Of a DNA stretch of 9,072 nucleotides, positions 1-5,643 are shown one piece after another. The stretch covers positions 1-9,072 of the forward strand of contig JAEYNI010000078.1 in assembly GCA_023412635.1 (NCBI GenBank), written 5' to 3'. The first letter of the stretch is position 1, and each line of letters starts with the position of its first letter. Under the pieces are notes generated by a model, which ran no database searches, was not told where the DNA came from, and saw nothing but the letters and a program-made list of their open reading frames with translations. A program made the translations under genes and the position numbers. Source of the DNA: Bacillota bacterium (GTDB lineage Bacteria > Bacillota > Clostridia > Acetivibrionales > DSM-1351).

Positions 1-473
1 GAACCAGCTCTGCCAAAGCTTCTGTTGAAAACGTTCTGACAGTTCTGAAGAGATATCTTGATATAGATTTCAAGGATTATGAAATTCACCTGAACTTTCC
101 GGGCGGCATACCGATAGATGGCCCCTCAGCCGGGATAACAATAGCCACTGCTGTATATTCGGCAGTTAAGAATATACCTGTAAGTGGCGATATTGCCATG
201 ACTGGGGAGATATCCATCAAGGGCAAGGTAAAGCCTGTGGGAGGGGTTGTTTCTAAGGTGGATGCCGCCAGAACTGCCGGAATTACGAAGGTATTTATCC
301 CGAAGGAAAATTATCAGGAGTTGTTTGAAGATATGGATATAGAAGTTATAGCTGTTGATAATATCGGACAGGTAATGAAAGCCATCTTTAATGCCGACGT
401 GATAGACAGAAAGGATGAGGCTACTATAAACAGCGCAGTTCCGGTAACAGTACTGACAGCCCAGGGGACCTAG
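1..473 (+). CDS. lonB: LonB-type ATP-dependent protease, C-terminal proteolytic domain (5' end outside window)
   Basis: Reading the third frame from base 3 gives 156 codons up to a TAG at 471-473. The sequence shows the Lon serine-lysine catalytic dyad: a GPSAG motif with Ser at bases 126-128, and a Lys at 255-257 exactly 43 residues later, the spacing seen in characterised Lon proteases. Between them lies the conserved AMTGEISIKGKVKPVGG stretch. Lon proteases degrade misfolded and regulatory proteins in the cytoplasm using ATP; the AAA+ module would lie upstream of the window. The wording around the motifs (IDGPSAG, ATAVYSA, VKPVGGV) is closer to the LonB branch, which is linked to the forespore in Bacillus, than to LonA, so the symbol is a family-level judgement. 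The last roughly 20 residues after the Lon fold look unconserved. LonC or another Lon paralogue is the main alternative. Confidence 0.88.
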   Translation, partial: TSSAKASVENVLTVLKRYLDIDFKDYEIHLNFPGGIPIDGPSAGITIATAVYSAVKNIPVSGDIAMTGEISIKGKVKPVGGVVSKVDAARTAGITKVFIPKENYQELFEDMDIEVIAVDNIGQVMKAIFNADVIDRKDEATINSAVPVTVLTAQGT

Positions 474-553
474 CAATTACTTTGGATATTAAGTAACCAT
501 CTGTGACGGTAACCAAATCTAACGCCTCGTTATATCAACGTGGAAGTACGGTA

Positions 554-584
554 GAAATAAATCCACGGTACGTGGATTTATTTC
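554..584. terminator. Perfect 14-bp hairpin, repeat copy 1; candidate bidirectional terminator after lonB
   Basis: Arms 554-567 and 571-584 are exact reverse complements around a 3-base loop. The 5' arm is A-rich and the 3' arm T-rich, the usual form of a bidirectional intrinsic terminator, and it sits 80 bases after the lonB stop. Outer GTAC pairs at 546-549 and 587-590 lengthen the stem with small bulges. Confidence 0.55.
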
Positions 585-772
585 GTGTACGGCACGGTGA
601 GTGGCGCAGGAATGGAAGACTGTCAAATTTGTTTGTGTACTTCTGAACTATGCTTGAACAAACTATCATCATGGGACCGATTGTTGGCTATAGATAGATT
701 GTACGAATATCGAAATGTCAAATTAAACTTTCAGTACGTGAGCACAACTTACGTCCACGTGGAAGTACGGTA

Positions 773-802
773 GAAAAAATCCACGGCACGAGGATTTTTT
801 TC
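773..802. terminator. Hairpin, repeat copy 2 (imperfect)
   Basis: The same hairpin as copy 1, with an A6 run in the 5' arm (773-785), loop GCA, and a T7 run in the 3' arm (789-802). One A:A mismatch interrupts the stem. It could terminate transcription in either direction, but no gene is seen immediately upstream. Confidence 0.45.
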
Positions 803-944
803 GTGTACGACACGGGCAGTGGCGCAGGAATGGAAGACTGTCAAATATGTTTGTGTACTTCTGAACTATGCTTGAACAAACTATCATCTTAGGACCGATT
901 GTTGGCTATAGATAGATTGTACGAATATCGAAATGTGAAATTAA

Positions 945-1065
945 ACTTTCAGTACGTGAGCACAACTTATATCAACGTGGAAGTACGGTAGAAAAAAATC
1001 CACGGCACGTGGATTTTTTTCGTGTACGACACGGGGATGTAAGTTAGTGCGGAAGTACTGAAAGT
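945..1065. repeat. 121-bp near-palindrome with 11-bp terminal inverted repeats
   Basis: ACTTTCAGTAC at 945-955 is exactly mirrored by GTACTGAAAGT at 1055-1065. Between them both halves match over most of their length, converging on the perfect hairpin at 991-1021. The left terminal motif also occurs at 727-737, ahead of hairpin copy 2, but without a clear right partner there. The form is that of a MITE-like or other palindromic mobile repeat; no clear target-site duplication is visible. Confidence 0.65.
991..1021. terminator. Perfect 14-bp hairpin, repeat copy 3
   Basis: Arms 991-1004 and 1008-1021 are exact reverse complements around loop GCA, with A7 on one side and T7 on the other. The stem core differs from copy 1 (A7/T7 in place of AAATAAA/TTTATTT), yet both are perfect, so paired changes have kept the stem intact. 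Confidence 0.5.
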
Positions 1066-1201
1066 ATATTATATTGAAAAATGTACAAAATAAATCAAGC
1101 CAACACAAAACAAGTTTAGATAGTTAGAGTAGTATGTTCGATAACCAAACAAATTTGACTCTGAAATTAAGTCTTAAGTGATATCGGCCAATACACTTAT
1201 G

Positions 1202-1245
1202 AAAAAACAGCTTCGTTTAGCATTATGTTAAACGGGCTGTTTTTT
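1202..1245 (+). terminator. Strong intrinsic terminator-like hairpin
   Basis: AAAAAACAGC at 1202-1211 pairs with GCTGTTTTTT at 1236-1245, and CGTTTA with TAAACG extends the stem inward around a short loop. The A-run and T-run suit termination in both directions. No intact gene ends just before it. The flanking stretches 1066-1201 and 1246-1331 hold nothing else I can support. Confidence 0.7.
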
Positions 1246-1331
1246 ATAGCCTGACTTTTGGGGTCAGATCAGTAAATGATAACGCGGTGCTTTTTTATTG
1301 TTTGGACGCGAATTAGCGGGATAGCGGAGCA

Positions 1332-1402
1332 GGATATTTGAACGTTATTAATTGAATAGTGCGGTAGTGGTTGAAACTCAGAAAGATTCCATATATAGTA
1401 TT
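1332..1402 (+). repeat. Cassette leader copy A, upstream of the Nudix pseudogene
   Basis: This stretch aligns along most of its length with 2503-2579, upstream of the GNAT gene: both begin GGATA, share CGTT, TGAATAGTG, GGT and TTG blocks in the same order, and end in ATATAGTATTA. Within it, 1353-1371 is also an inverted copy of 1785-1802 downstream of the pseudogene, 18 matching bases with one gap. So the broken gene is bracketed by inverted repeats. Confidence 0.6.
1371..1399 (+). promoter_or_regulatory. Sigma-A-type promoter for the Nudix pseudogene
   Basis: TTGAAA at 1371-1376, a 17-base spacer, then TATAGT at 1394-1399, about 75 bases before the pseudogene start. It lies inside the shared leader repeat, so the promoter may travel with the cassette. 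Confidence 0.5.
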
Positions 1403-1474
1403 AATTGTAATCATATCTAAGCTACTTTAGTTAGATTTAGTTATATTATCTAGGAATAGGCAGGATAGAAAGTT

Positions 1475-1769
1475 ATGAGTGCTTATATACTTGAACTGAG
1501 AAAATTGGTTGGAAAAAGGCCACTAATTTAGTGTGGAACAAGTGTAATAATAAAGTCCAAAGATAAAATACTATCCTCATGGAGATGAAGTATACAATGT
1601 TGTTACTGTGTTCACTGCAAGTGAATTTAACGGCAATTTACAGAACAATGACATGGAATGCAGTTTGCTTCAATTCTTTGGAATTAATAATTTACCACTC
1701 GAAATTAATCCTCCAGATGTAGAAGTCATAGAAAGATACATTTTGGATTTCAAAAGTATTAATTTTTGA
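1475..1769 (+). pseudogene. Nudix hydrolase remnant, Nudix box deleted
   Basis: An ATG at 1475 opens MSAYILELRKLVGKRPLI, a typical start for one Nudix subfamily. This is cut by an in-frame TAG at 1529-1531, where the reading would continue CGTSVIIKSKDKIL. From 1569, in another frame, the text resumes as YYPHGDEVYNVVTVF and runs to NLPLEINPPDVEVIERYIL, ending at TGA 1767-1769, which is the C-terminal part of the same family. The two pieces make about 99 codons where the family has about 150. The missing middle would have held the G-x5-E-x7-REUxEExGU catalytic box. The gene therefore has at least one nonsense change and an internal deletion with frame loss, and cannot make an active enzyme. It is a distant paralogue of the intact gene at 2002. 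Confidence 0.8.
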
Positions 1770-1793
1770 TTGACTAATAAAATGACCACTACC

Positions 1794-1816
1794 GCACATT
1801 CAGTTAACGAATGTGC
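1794..1816 (+). terminator. Hairpin after the Nudix pseudogene, part of a cassette end repeat
   Basis: GCACATTC (1794-1801) and GAATGTGC (1809-1816) form a perfect 8-bp stem with a 7-base loop, followed by a weak T-rich stretch. The preceding bases and left arm (1788-1804) are shared exactly with the terminator after the GNAT gene. Confidence 0.5.
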
Positions 1817-1887
1817 TTGTTTATTGCAAAAAAAAAATCTATTGCGAATGAAAAAAATGAAAATTAATACTTCAGAAATAGATAATA

Positions 1888-1916
1888 TTGACTATTACTT
1901 AATTTACGGATACAGT
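1888..1916 (+). promoter_or_regulatory. Promoter for the intact Nudix gene
   Basis: TTGACT at 1888-1893, a 17-base spacer and TACAGT at 1911-1916, about 85 bases before the TTG start at 2002. The surrounding 1817-1986 is very AT-rich and shows no gene. Confidence 0.45.
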
Positions 1917-2001
1917 ACTTATTGTAATAATATGGATACATTAAATCTAAATCAAAATTATATAATTTAAAGCCAAAGTACAAAATAATAGGGGAATAAT
2001 A

Positions 2002-2466
2002 TTGAGCGATTATATTAAATGGATAAGAAGTAAGGTGGGGCATAATACTATTATCTTAAACTTTTCAGGGGCATGTATTACTAACGAAAACGGCGACATA
2101 TTACTTCAAAAAAGAAGTGATAAAGGCGAGCTTTGGGGTTTACCAGGAGGTGCAATGGAAATTGGTGAATCGATAGAGGAAGCAGCAATAAGAGAAATTA
2201 AAGAAGAGACAGGACTTGATATTAAAGTAGAGTATTTAGTGGGGGTATATTCGAAGTATTTTACAGAATATCCAAATGGAGATCATACTCAGTCCATATG
2301 TTATTTATTTAAGGGCGTTATCACAAACGGATTTCTCACTGTTGATAGGATTGAGACCTATGACTTAAAGTTTTTTCCTAAAGGTAAAATTCCAAAATTA
2401 TTTGTACAACAACACGAAGATGCGATAAATGATTTTTTTAATGGTCAAAGGGGCATTTATAGATAG
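2002..2466 (+). CDS. Nudix hydrolase, intact
   Basis: A 154-residue protein with a complete Nudix box at residues 50-72: G50, E56, then REIKEETGL from R64, with E65, E68 and E69 as the expected metal and catalytic residues. Nudix enzymes hydrolyse nucleoside diphosphates linked to another group, using Mg2+ in the cytoplasm. The substrate cannot be told from sequence; candidates include oxidised nucleotides, sugar nucleotides and other NDP-X compounds. The WGLPGG lead-in and length are normal for small stand-alone Nudix proteins. The start is TTG, supported by an AGGGG ribosome site at 1990-1994 and by the conserved position of the fold relative to this start. It lies between a broken Nudix paralogue and a GNAT gene, in a low-GC accessory stretch with its own promoter, which suggests an acquired gene. 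Confidence 0.93.
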   Translation: MSDYIKWIRSKVGHNTIILNFSGACITNENGDILLQKRSDKGELWGLPGGAMEIGESIEEAAIREIKEETGLDIKVEYLVGVYSKYFTEYPNGDHTQSICYLFKGVITNGFLTVDRIETYDLKFFPKGKIPKLFVQQHEDAINDFFNGQRGIYR

Positions 2467-2471
2467 CGCCT

Positions 2472-2488
2472 AAATTGCTACGCAATTT
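2472..2488. repeat. Short palindrome after the Nudix gene
   Basis: AAATTGC, TAC, GCAATTT form a perfect 7-bp stem with a 3-base loop six bases after the Nudix stop. There is no T-run, so it is a weak terminator at best; it could instead stabilise the mRNA end. Confidence 0.4.
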
Positions 2489-2502
2489 GAATAGATAACA
2501 AC

Positions 2503-2579
2503 GGATACATGATCGTTGAAAACTGAATAGTGTGGTGAGGATTGTAACTTGACACAGTAACGTCCTAGATATAGTATTA
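2503..2579 (+). repeat. Cassette leader copy B, upstream of the GNAT gene
   Basis: Diverged copy of 1332-1402, carrying the same ordered blocks and ending in ATATAGTATTA. Its TGAATAGTG block at 2524 is inverted relative to the end repeat at 3085-3101 after the GNAT gene, although this pair has more mismatches than the pair around the Nudix pseudogene. Confidence 0.55.
2549..2577 (+). promoter_or_regulatory. Promoter for the GNAT gene
   Basis: A consensus TTGACA at 2549-2554, with TAGTAT at 2572-2577 after 17 bases (or TATAGT at 2570-2575 after 15). It ends 38 bases before the ATG at 2616 and lies in the shared leader repeat. Confidence 0.5.
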
Positions 2580-2615
2580 TTATCAAATGGATAAACAGGG
2601 ATTTGTGGGGTACTT

Positions 2616-3023
2616 ATGCAAATAGTATACGATACAAGAAAAGACTTACCATGTGAGGGGTTACATGATTTGTTTAAGGCGATAGGGTGGTCTGATGGAA
2701 CGATAACCCCGTCTATGTTGGAGAATTTTAATGTTCCTTTTATTAATTCTACAATCGTTATTTCTGCATGGGTGGATAATAAATTGGTTGGATGCGTTAG
2801 GGTACTTAGTGACAGAATATTTAGGTCTATCATATATGACTTGGCTGTTATGCCAGATTTCCAGAATCACGGGATAGGAAAAGAGTTGGTAAGAAGATGC
2901 AGAGAATATTTTCCTGACTCAGAGTGGCTGGTTCAGACGGAAACAGCGGCAGGATTTTATGAGAAGATAGGATTTAAGCCAATTGAAGATGTATTTTTAC
3001 GTATTCCATGCAAATGGTTTTAA
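2616..3023 (+). CDS. GNAT-family N-acetyltransferase
   Basis: A 135-residue protein with the single-domain GNAT layout. Motif A is clear: LAVMPDFQNHGIGKELV, residues 76-92, with the acetyl-CoA pyrophosphate-binding Q-x-x-G-x-G at Q83 to G88. The C-terminal FYEKIGF at 114-120 is the usual late strand and helix carrying the general-acid tyrosine region. Such enzymes move an acetyl group from acetyl-CoA to an amine on a small molecule or protein; the acceptor cannot be predicted here. The ATG at 2616 is preceded by a G-rich site (GTGGGG) and an upstream ATG at 2587 runs into a stop quickly. The gene has its own promoter and terminator and sits in the Nudix/GNAT accessory island, consistent with a mobile detoxification- or resistance-type gene, which is inference. 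Confidence 0.9.
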   Translation: MQIVYDTRKDLPCEGLHDLFKAIGWSDGTITPSMLENFNVPFINSTIVISAWVDNKLVGCVRVLSDRIFRSIIYDLAVMPDFQNHGIGKELVRRCREYFPDSEWLVQTETAAGFYEKIGFKPIEDVFLRIPCKWF

Positions 3024-3089
3024 TACGGTTTGTATTGAACAAGTTCCTATTTGTAGTTGAGTTCTATATACATCAAGATTTATTTTACT

Positions 3090-3124
3090 ACCGCACATTC
3101 AGTCAACTGAAAATGCGGTTTTTT
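3090..3124 (+). terminator. Intrinsic terminator of the GNAT gene
   Basis: ACCGCA at 3090-3095 pairs with TGCGGT at 3114-3119, and TTCAGT with ACTGAA inside, separated by a 2x2 internal loop. A T6 run follows. The first bases (3087-3103) are shared with the hairpin after the Nudix pseudogene. Confidence 0.8.
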
Positions 3125-3165
3125 CATGCTCCGCAATTCAGCCGCAAAATAAGAATATTATGTAG

Positions 3166-3171
3166 TATAAT
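3166..3171 (+). promoter_or_regulatory. -10 box for the thermonuclease gene
   Basis: A perfect TATAAT 32 bases before the chosen ATG. No good -35 hexamer is found at 16-18 bases, so the promoter may be weak or depend on an activator. Confidence 0.4.
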
Positions 3172-3203
3172 TACCTTGGTAAATAACATGAAAGGTGACT
3201 TCA

Positions 3204-3923
3204 ATGAAGAAAAAGACCATATCCGCACTAGCAACACTAGCAACAGCAGCAATTATCGCAATAGGAAGTTTGATTACCAATCAGGGAGCCAATTTACCGA
3301 ACGGCTCATCTGCCGACAGCGCACTATCCAGCGACATCAAGAGTAGTTACACTGGACCTGCGGCTTCAAAAGAGGAAACACACTTAAAAGTTACTTTCCC
3401 TTCAGAGCTTCTAAAAGCGGAACAGGAAGGAATAGTCCCCTTTGGCTATATAAACGCCCTGGTTACAAAAGTTACCGATGGCGACACATTCCATATCAAA
3501 TACAAAGACAATGTATATAAGGTGAGAATGCTTGATATAGACACGCCGGAATCCGTTAAGGCGGGAGTAGAACCGCAGCCTTTTTCAAAAGAGGCTTCAT
3601 CGATTACAAAAGAAATGCTTATAGACCAAAAAGTAAAACTTATTTTTGAAAAAGATACTACCGATCAGTTTGACAGGCTACTCGCTCATGTTATTCTTGA
3701 CGATGAAACCTATTATAATGGATATATGGTCCTAAACGGATACGCAATTAGCGTCTTTTACAGTCCCAATACCCTGCTTAAGGCATATTTCAACGACTTG
3801 CAGGATACAGCCATCGCTGAAGAAAGGGGATTCTGGCAAATCCCGGAAAAGGATAGACCATTCATAAAAGACAGCAAGGGTAAATATGTTGCTGCCTACA
3901 AATCCAAGGATAAAGCAGCATAA
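3204..3923 (+). CDS. Secreted thermonuclease (staphylococcal nuclease fold)
   Basis: A 239-residue protein. Residues 1-25 form a signal peptide (KKK, then a hydrophobic run), followed by a linker of about 60 residues rich in Ser and Ala and the SNase domain at about 82-212. Counterparts of the nuclease active site are all present: D94 in TDGDT, R108, D113 and E116 in DTPE, and R158 in FDRLLAH, with the D-to-R (14) and R-to-D (5) spacings matching the staphylococcal enzyme. It should cut DNA and RNA outside the cell with Ca2+. There is no cysteine and hence no lipobox, so it is either released or held by its uncleaved signal. ATG 3204 is preferred over GTG 3195 because AAGGTGA at 3192-3198 would overlap the latter. 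It is followed by a terminator, so likely monocistronic. Extracellular DNA scavenging is a plausible role. Confidence 0.93.
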   Translation: MKKKTISALATLATAAIIAIGSLITNQGANLPNGSSADSALSSDIKSSYTGPAASKEETHLKVTFPSELLKAEQEGIVPFGYINALVTKVTDGDTFHIKYKDNVYKVRMLDIDTPESVKAGVEPQPFSKEASSITKEMLIDQKVKLIFEKDTTDQFDRLLAHVILDDETYYNGYMVLNGYAISVFYSPNTLLKAYFNDLQDTAIAEERGFWQIPEKDRPFIKDSKGKYVAAYKSKDKAA

Positions 3924-4093
3924 ATCGTGTAGATTTTTAAGAAAATACGCAAAAACATACGGGATTTTGTATTATTTTATCCCAATATTAAATGGGACTT
4001 TAGGACTAAACAGATTGGTAGCTATAGTCTATTTTAATGGGGTATAGGATTTGGTAATATAAGGTTGAACATTAGCATTTCTCCTTTTAGGGG

Positions 4094-4123
4094 CATGGAG
4101 CCCACAAAGCTCCATGTTTTTTT
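4094..4123 (+). terminator. Intrinsic terminator between thermonuclease and tsaD
   Basis: CATGGAGC (4094-4101) and GCTCCATG (4109-4116) form a perfect 8-bp stem with a 7-base loop, followed by T7. It lies 170 bases past the nuclease stop. The stretch 3924-4093 holds only short overlapping GGGAT/ATCCC and TCCCA/TGGGA inverted pairs and no gene or RNA family I recognise. Confidence 0.85.
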
Positions 4124-4154
4124 GTTGTCCTTTTATCATACTTTGATGCCTGCC

Positions 4155-4200
4155 TTGATAAAAAACCTTCATTAGGCTATTATATTTCTTAGGCTATTAT
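4155..4200 (+). promoter_or_regulatory. tsaD promoter with duplicated -10 box
   Basis: TTGATA at 4155-4160, a 17-base spacer and TATTAT at 4178-4183 form a good sigma-A promoter. A 17-bp sequence, TTAGGCTATTATATTTC, is present twice in tandem (4172-4188 and 4189-4205), so a second TATTAT lies at 4195-4200, but without a matching -35. Confidence 0.6.
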
Positions 4201-4216
4201 ATTTCTTAGAAGCTAT

Positions 4217-4272
4217 ATGCCTCCTTTTTTGGTAGTTATTAAGGTGGAGGCATTTGAATATTTTTGGAGGCA
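4217..4272 (+). promoter_or_regulatory. tsaD leader with two competing hairpins, one covering the ribosome site
   Basis: ATGCCTCC at 4217-4224 can pair over 8 bp with GGAGGCAT at 4246-4253. The same strand, as TGCCTCC at 4218-4224, can pair over 7 bp with GGAGGCA at 4266-4272, which contains the tsaD Shine-Dalgarno sequence. The two pairings exclude each other, so the leader could open or close the ribosome site. Regulation is inferred; the pairings are seen. Confidence 0.45.
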
Positions 4273-4278
4273 AAACAG

Positions 4279-5289
4279 ATGGATACACTTATTCTTGGAA
4301 TAGAAAGCAGTTGTGATGAGACTTCTGCTTCAGTAATTAAAAACGGCAGGTATGTATTGTCAAATGTTATTTCTTCACAAGTTGATCTGCATAAAAAATA
4401 TGGGGGCGTTGTTCCTGAAATAGCGTCCAGAAAGCATGTTGAGCTTATTATGCCGGTAATAAATCAATCGTTGGAAGAAGCCAATGTTTCATTGAACGAT
4501 ATAGATGCCATCGGTGTAACTTATGGTCCGGGGTTGGTAGGTGCACTGCTGGTTGGTCTTACAGCTGCAAAGGCAATAGCATTTACAACAGGAAAGCCTC
4601 TCATCGGGGTTCATCATATTGAAGGGCATATAGCTGCAAACTATTTACAGTATCCTGAGCTGGAACCTCCGTTTATATGTCTGGTGGCATCAGGAGGTCA
4701 CAGCCATATTGTACAGGTTGAGAGTTATAACAAGTTTGAAATTCTGGGTCAAACCAGAGATGATGCTGCGGGAGAAGCCTTCGATAAAATCTCCAGAGCA
4801 ATAGGACTTGGTTATCCCGGAGGCCCCTTGATAGATAAATATGCTGCCCAGGGGGATAGTAAGGCAATCAAATTCCCGAGAGTATATTTTGAGGACGGCT
4901 CTTTGGACTTTAGCTTCAGTGGTTTAAAGACAGCTGTTCTGAACCATCTTAACAGGCTTGAACAAACTGGAGAACCAATAAATATACCCGATATTGCAGC
5001 GAGCTTCCAACAGGCGGTAGTCGATGTTTTGGTTAAAAATACAATAAGTGCCGCTAAAATGAAGGGCGTTGGAAAAATAGCTCTTGCCGGTGGTGTTGCA
5101 GCTAATTCCCAGCTTAGAAGCGAAATGAAAAAAGAGGCAGCAAAGCAGGGGATAGAGGTTATGTATCCCGCTCTGGTTTTATGTACTGATAACGCTGCTA
5201 TGATAGGTTGTGCAGCATATTTTGAATATATGAGCGGGAAGAGATCGGGAATGGATTTAAATGCAATTCCAGGACTTAAATTGGGATAA
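4279..5289 (+). CDS. tsaD: tRNA N6-adenosine threonylcarbamoyltransferase TsaD (Kae1/Gcp)
   Basis: A 336-residue protein of the usual length for TsaD. With TsaB and TsaE it moves the threonylcarbamoyl group from TC-AMP (made by TsaC/Sua5) to A37 of ANN-decoding tRNAs, giving t6A in the cytoplasm. Seen directly: the N-terminal ASKHA phosphate loop ILGIESSCDETSAS (residues 5-18), YGGVVPEIASR at 41-51, the metal-binding HIEGH with H113 and H117, the SGGHS loop at 138-142, the late GGVAANSQLR at 271-280, and D304 in CTDNAAM as the third metal ligand. ATG 4279 is chosen because GGAGG lies 8 bases upstream and the protein then begins with the conserved LILGIESS; a TTG at 4264 would overlap that ribosome site. 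TsaB and TsaE genes are not in the window, so tsaD stands alone here. All key residues are intact. Confidence 0.98.
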   Translation: MDTLILGIESSCDETSASVIKNGRYVLSNVISSQVDLHKKYGGVVPEIASRKHVELIMPVINQSLEEANVSLNDIDAIGVTYGPGLVGALLVGLTAAKAIAFTTGKPLIGVHHIEGHIAANYLQYPELEPPFICLVASGGHSHIVQVESYNKFEILGQTRDDAAGEAFDKISRAIGLGYPGGPLIDKYAAQGDSKAIKFPRVYFEDGSLDFSFSGLKTAVLNHLNRLEQTGEPINIPDIAASFQQAVVDVLVKNTISAAKMKGVGKIALAGGVAANSQLRSEMKKEAAKQGIEVMYPALVLCTDNAAMIGCAAYFEYMSGKRSGMDLNAIPGLKLG

Positions 5290-5310
5290 TCAGACAAGGA
5301 TTTACAAAAG

Positions 5311-5563
5311 TTATCCACAGCTTGTATAAAAACATAAAAAAACTTGTTTTGCTGTAATAATAATGGATATAAGGTCATGTGAGGATTTTAACAAATATTG
5401 TAAATAAATCTGCAAATGCTTGAATACAAAGGATTTGAAGGATAATTTATTTGTGTGTGAATAATTATCTGTGAATAAAATCCCACTTCTGTGGAAATAT
5501 CTCGAAATATAACAATAATCATAGTTACAGAGTTGTGGATAAATATGTGGATATTGTGAATAA
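5311..5563. promoter_or_regulatory. DnaA-box cluster in the tsaD 3' intergenic region
   Basis: Exact TTATNCACA matches: TTATCCACA at 5311-5319 on the plus strand, and on the minus strand 5456-5464, 5470-5478, 5534-5542 (consensus TTATCCACA) and 5555-5563. One-mismatch site: 5546-5554; a weaker one at 5490-5498. Four of the sites (5534-5563 and 5470-5478) are close-packed in one orientation. The surroundings (5290-5643) are strongly AT-rich and show no credible gene. Known biology: DnaA binds such boxes at oriC and at DnaA-titrating or regulatory clusters elsewhere. No dnaA or dnaN is in the window, so a non-oriC cluster is more likely than the main origin. Confidence 0.7.
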
Positions 5564-5643
5564 AAGTTGTATAAAAAGTTCTATTTTTCTGGAAATATAT
5601 TTTGGGCGACAGATTCCCCACCACTACCTGAATAAGATAAGAA

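Larger units (their letters stand above)
538..1036. repeat. Tandem repeat of about 219 bp, two full units plus the start of a third
   Basis: A block beginning ACGTGGAAGTACGGTAG starts at 538, 757 and 975, giving periods of 219 and 218 bp. Each block opens with a hairpin (554-584, 773-802, 991-1021). The roughly 160-bp spacers after the first and second hairpins are nearly identical, with only scattered substitutions, for example around 694 and 888. The third unit has the hairpin but not the long spacer. No reading frame is conserved between units: an open stretch in unit 1 is broken by a TAG in unit 2. The spacers carry an internal GTTTGT/ACAAAC inverted pair. I do not recognise the family. 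The high identity suggests recent duplication or ongoing homogenisation. Confidence 0.9.

Noticed and set aside
126..476. Minus-strand frame of 116 codons opposite the lonB end
   Set aside because: It lies wholly opposite a conserved Lon catalytic domain, has no ribosome site and no recognisable domain.
585..773. Open reading frame of 62 codons within the first tandem repeat unit
   Set aside because: The equivalent frame in the second unit has an internal TAG, the start is a weak GTG without a ribosome site, and the frame ends inside the hairpin block. It is repeat DNA.
538..1036. CRISPR array
   Set aside because: Repeats are about 219 bp with near-identical spacers, unlike short repeats with unique spacers, and no cas gene is present.
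1770..1970. Plus-strand frame of 66 codons between the two Nudix genes
   Set aside because: It begins with a TTG straight after the pseudogene stop, runs through a hairpin and an A10 run, contains the promoter of the next gene, and has no ribosome site.
2461..2520. Integron attC-like site after the intact Nudix gene
   Set aside because: A short palindrome and a TAAC string are present, but the paired core sites and imperfect stem with extrahelical bases of attC are not seen, and there is no integrase.
3924..4093. Riboswitch upstream of the terminator before tsaD
   Set aside because: There are overlapping short inverted pairs, but I found no conserved core of a known riboswitch, and the following terminator is itself separated from tsaD by tsaD's own promoter.
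4812..5378. Minus-strand frame of 188 codons opposite tsaD
   Set aside because: It is a shadow of the strongly conserved tsaD frame and has no independent support.
5311..5563. Main chromosomal origin oriC
   Set aside because: No dnaA, dnaN, rpmH or gyr gene is in the window and the neighbours are tsaD and a cell-wall enzyme. A secondary DnaA-binding site fits better.
5388..5624. Minus-strand frame of 78 codons in the DnaA-box region
   Set aside because: Its open reading comes from AT-rich box sequences; composition is dominated by Ile, Asn and Ser, with no ribosome site or domain.
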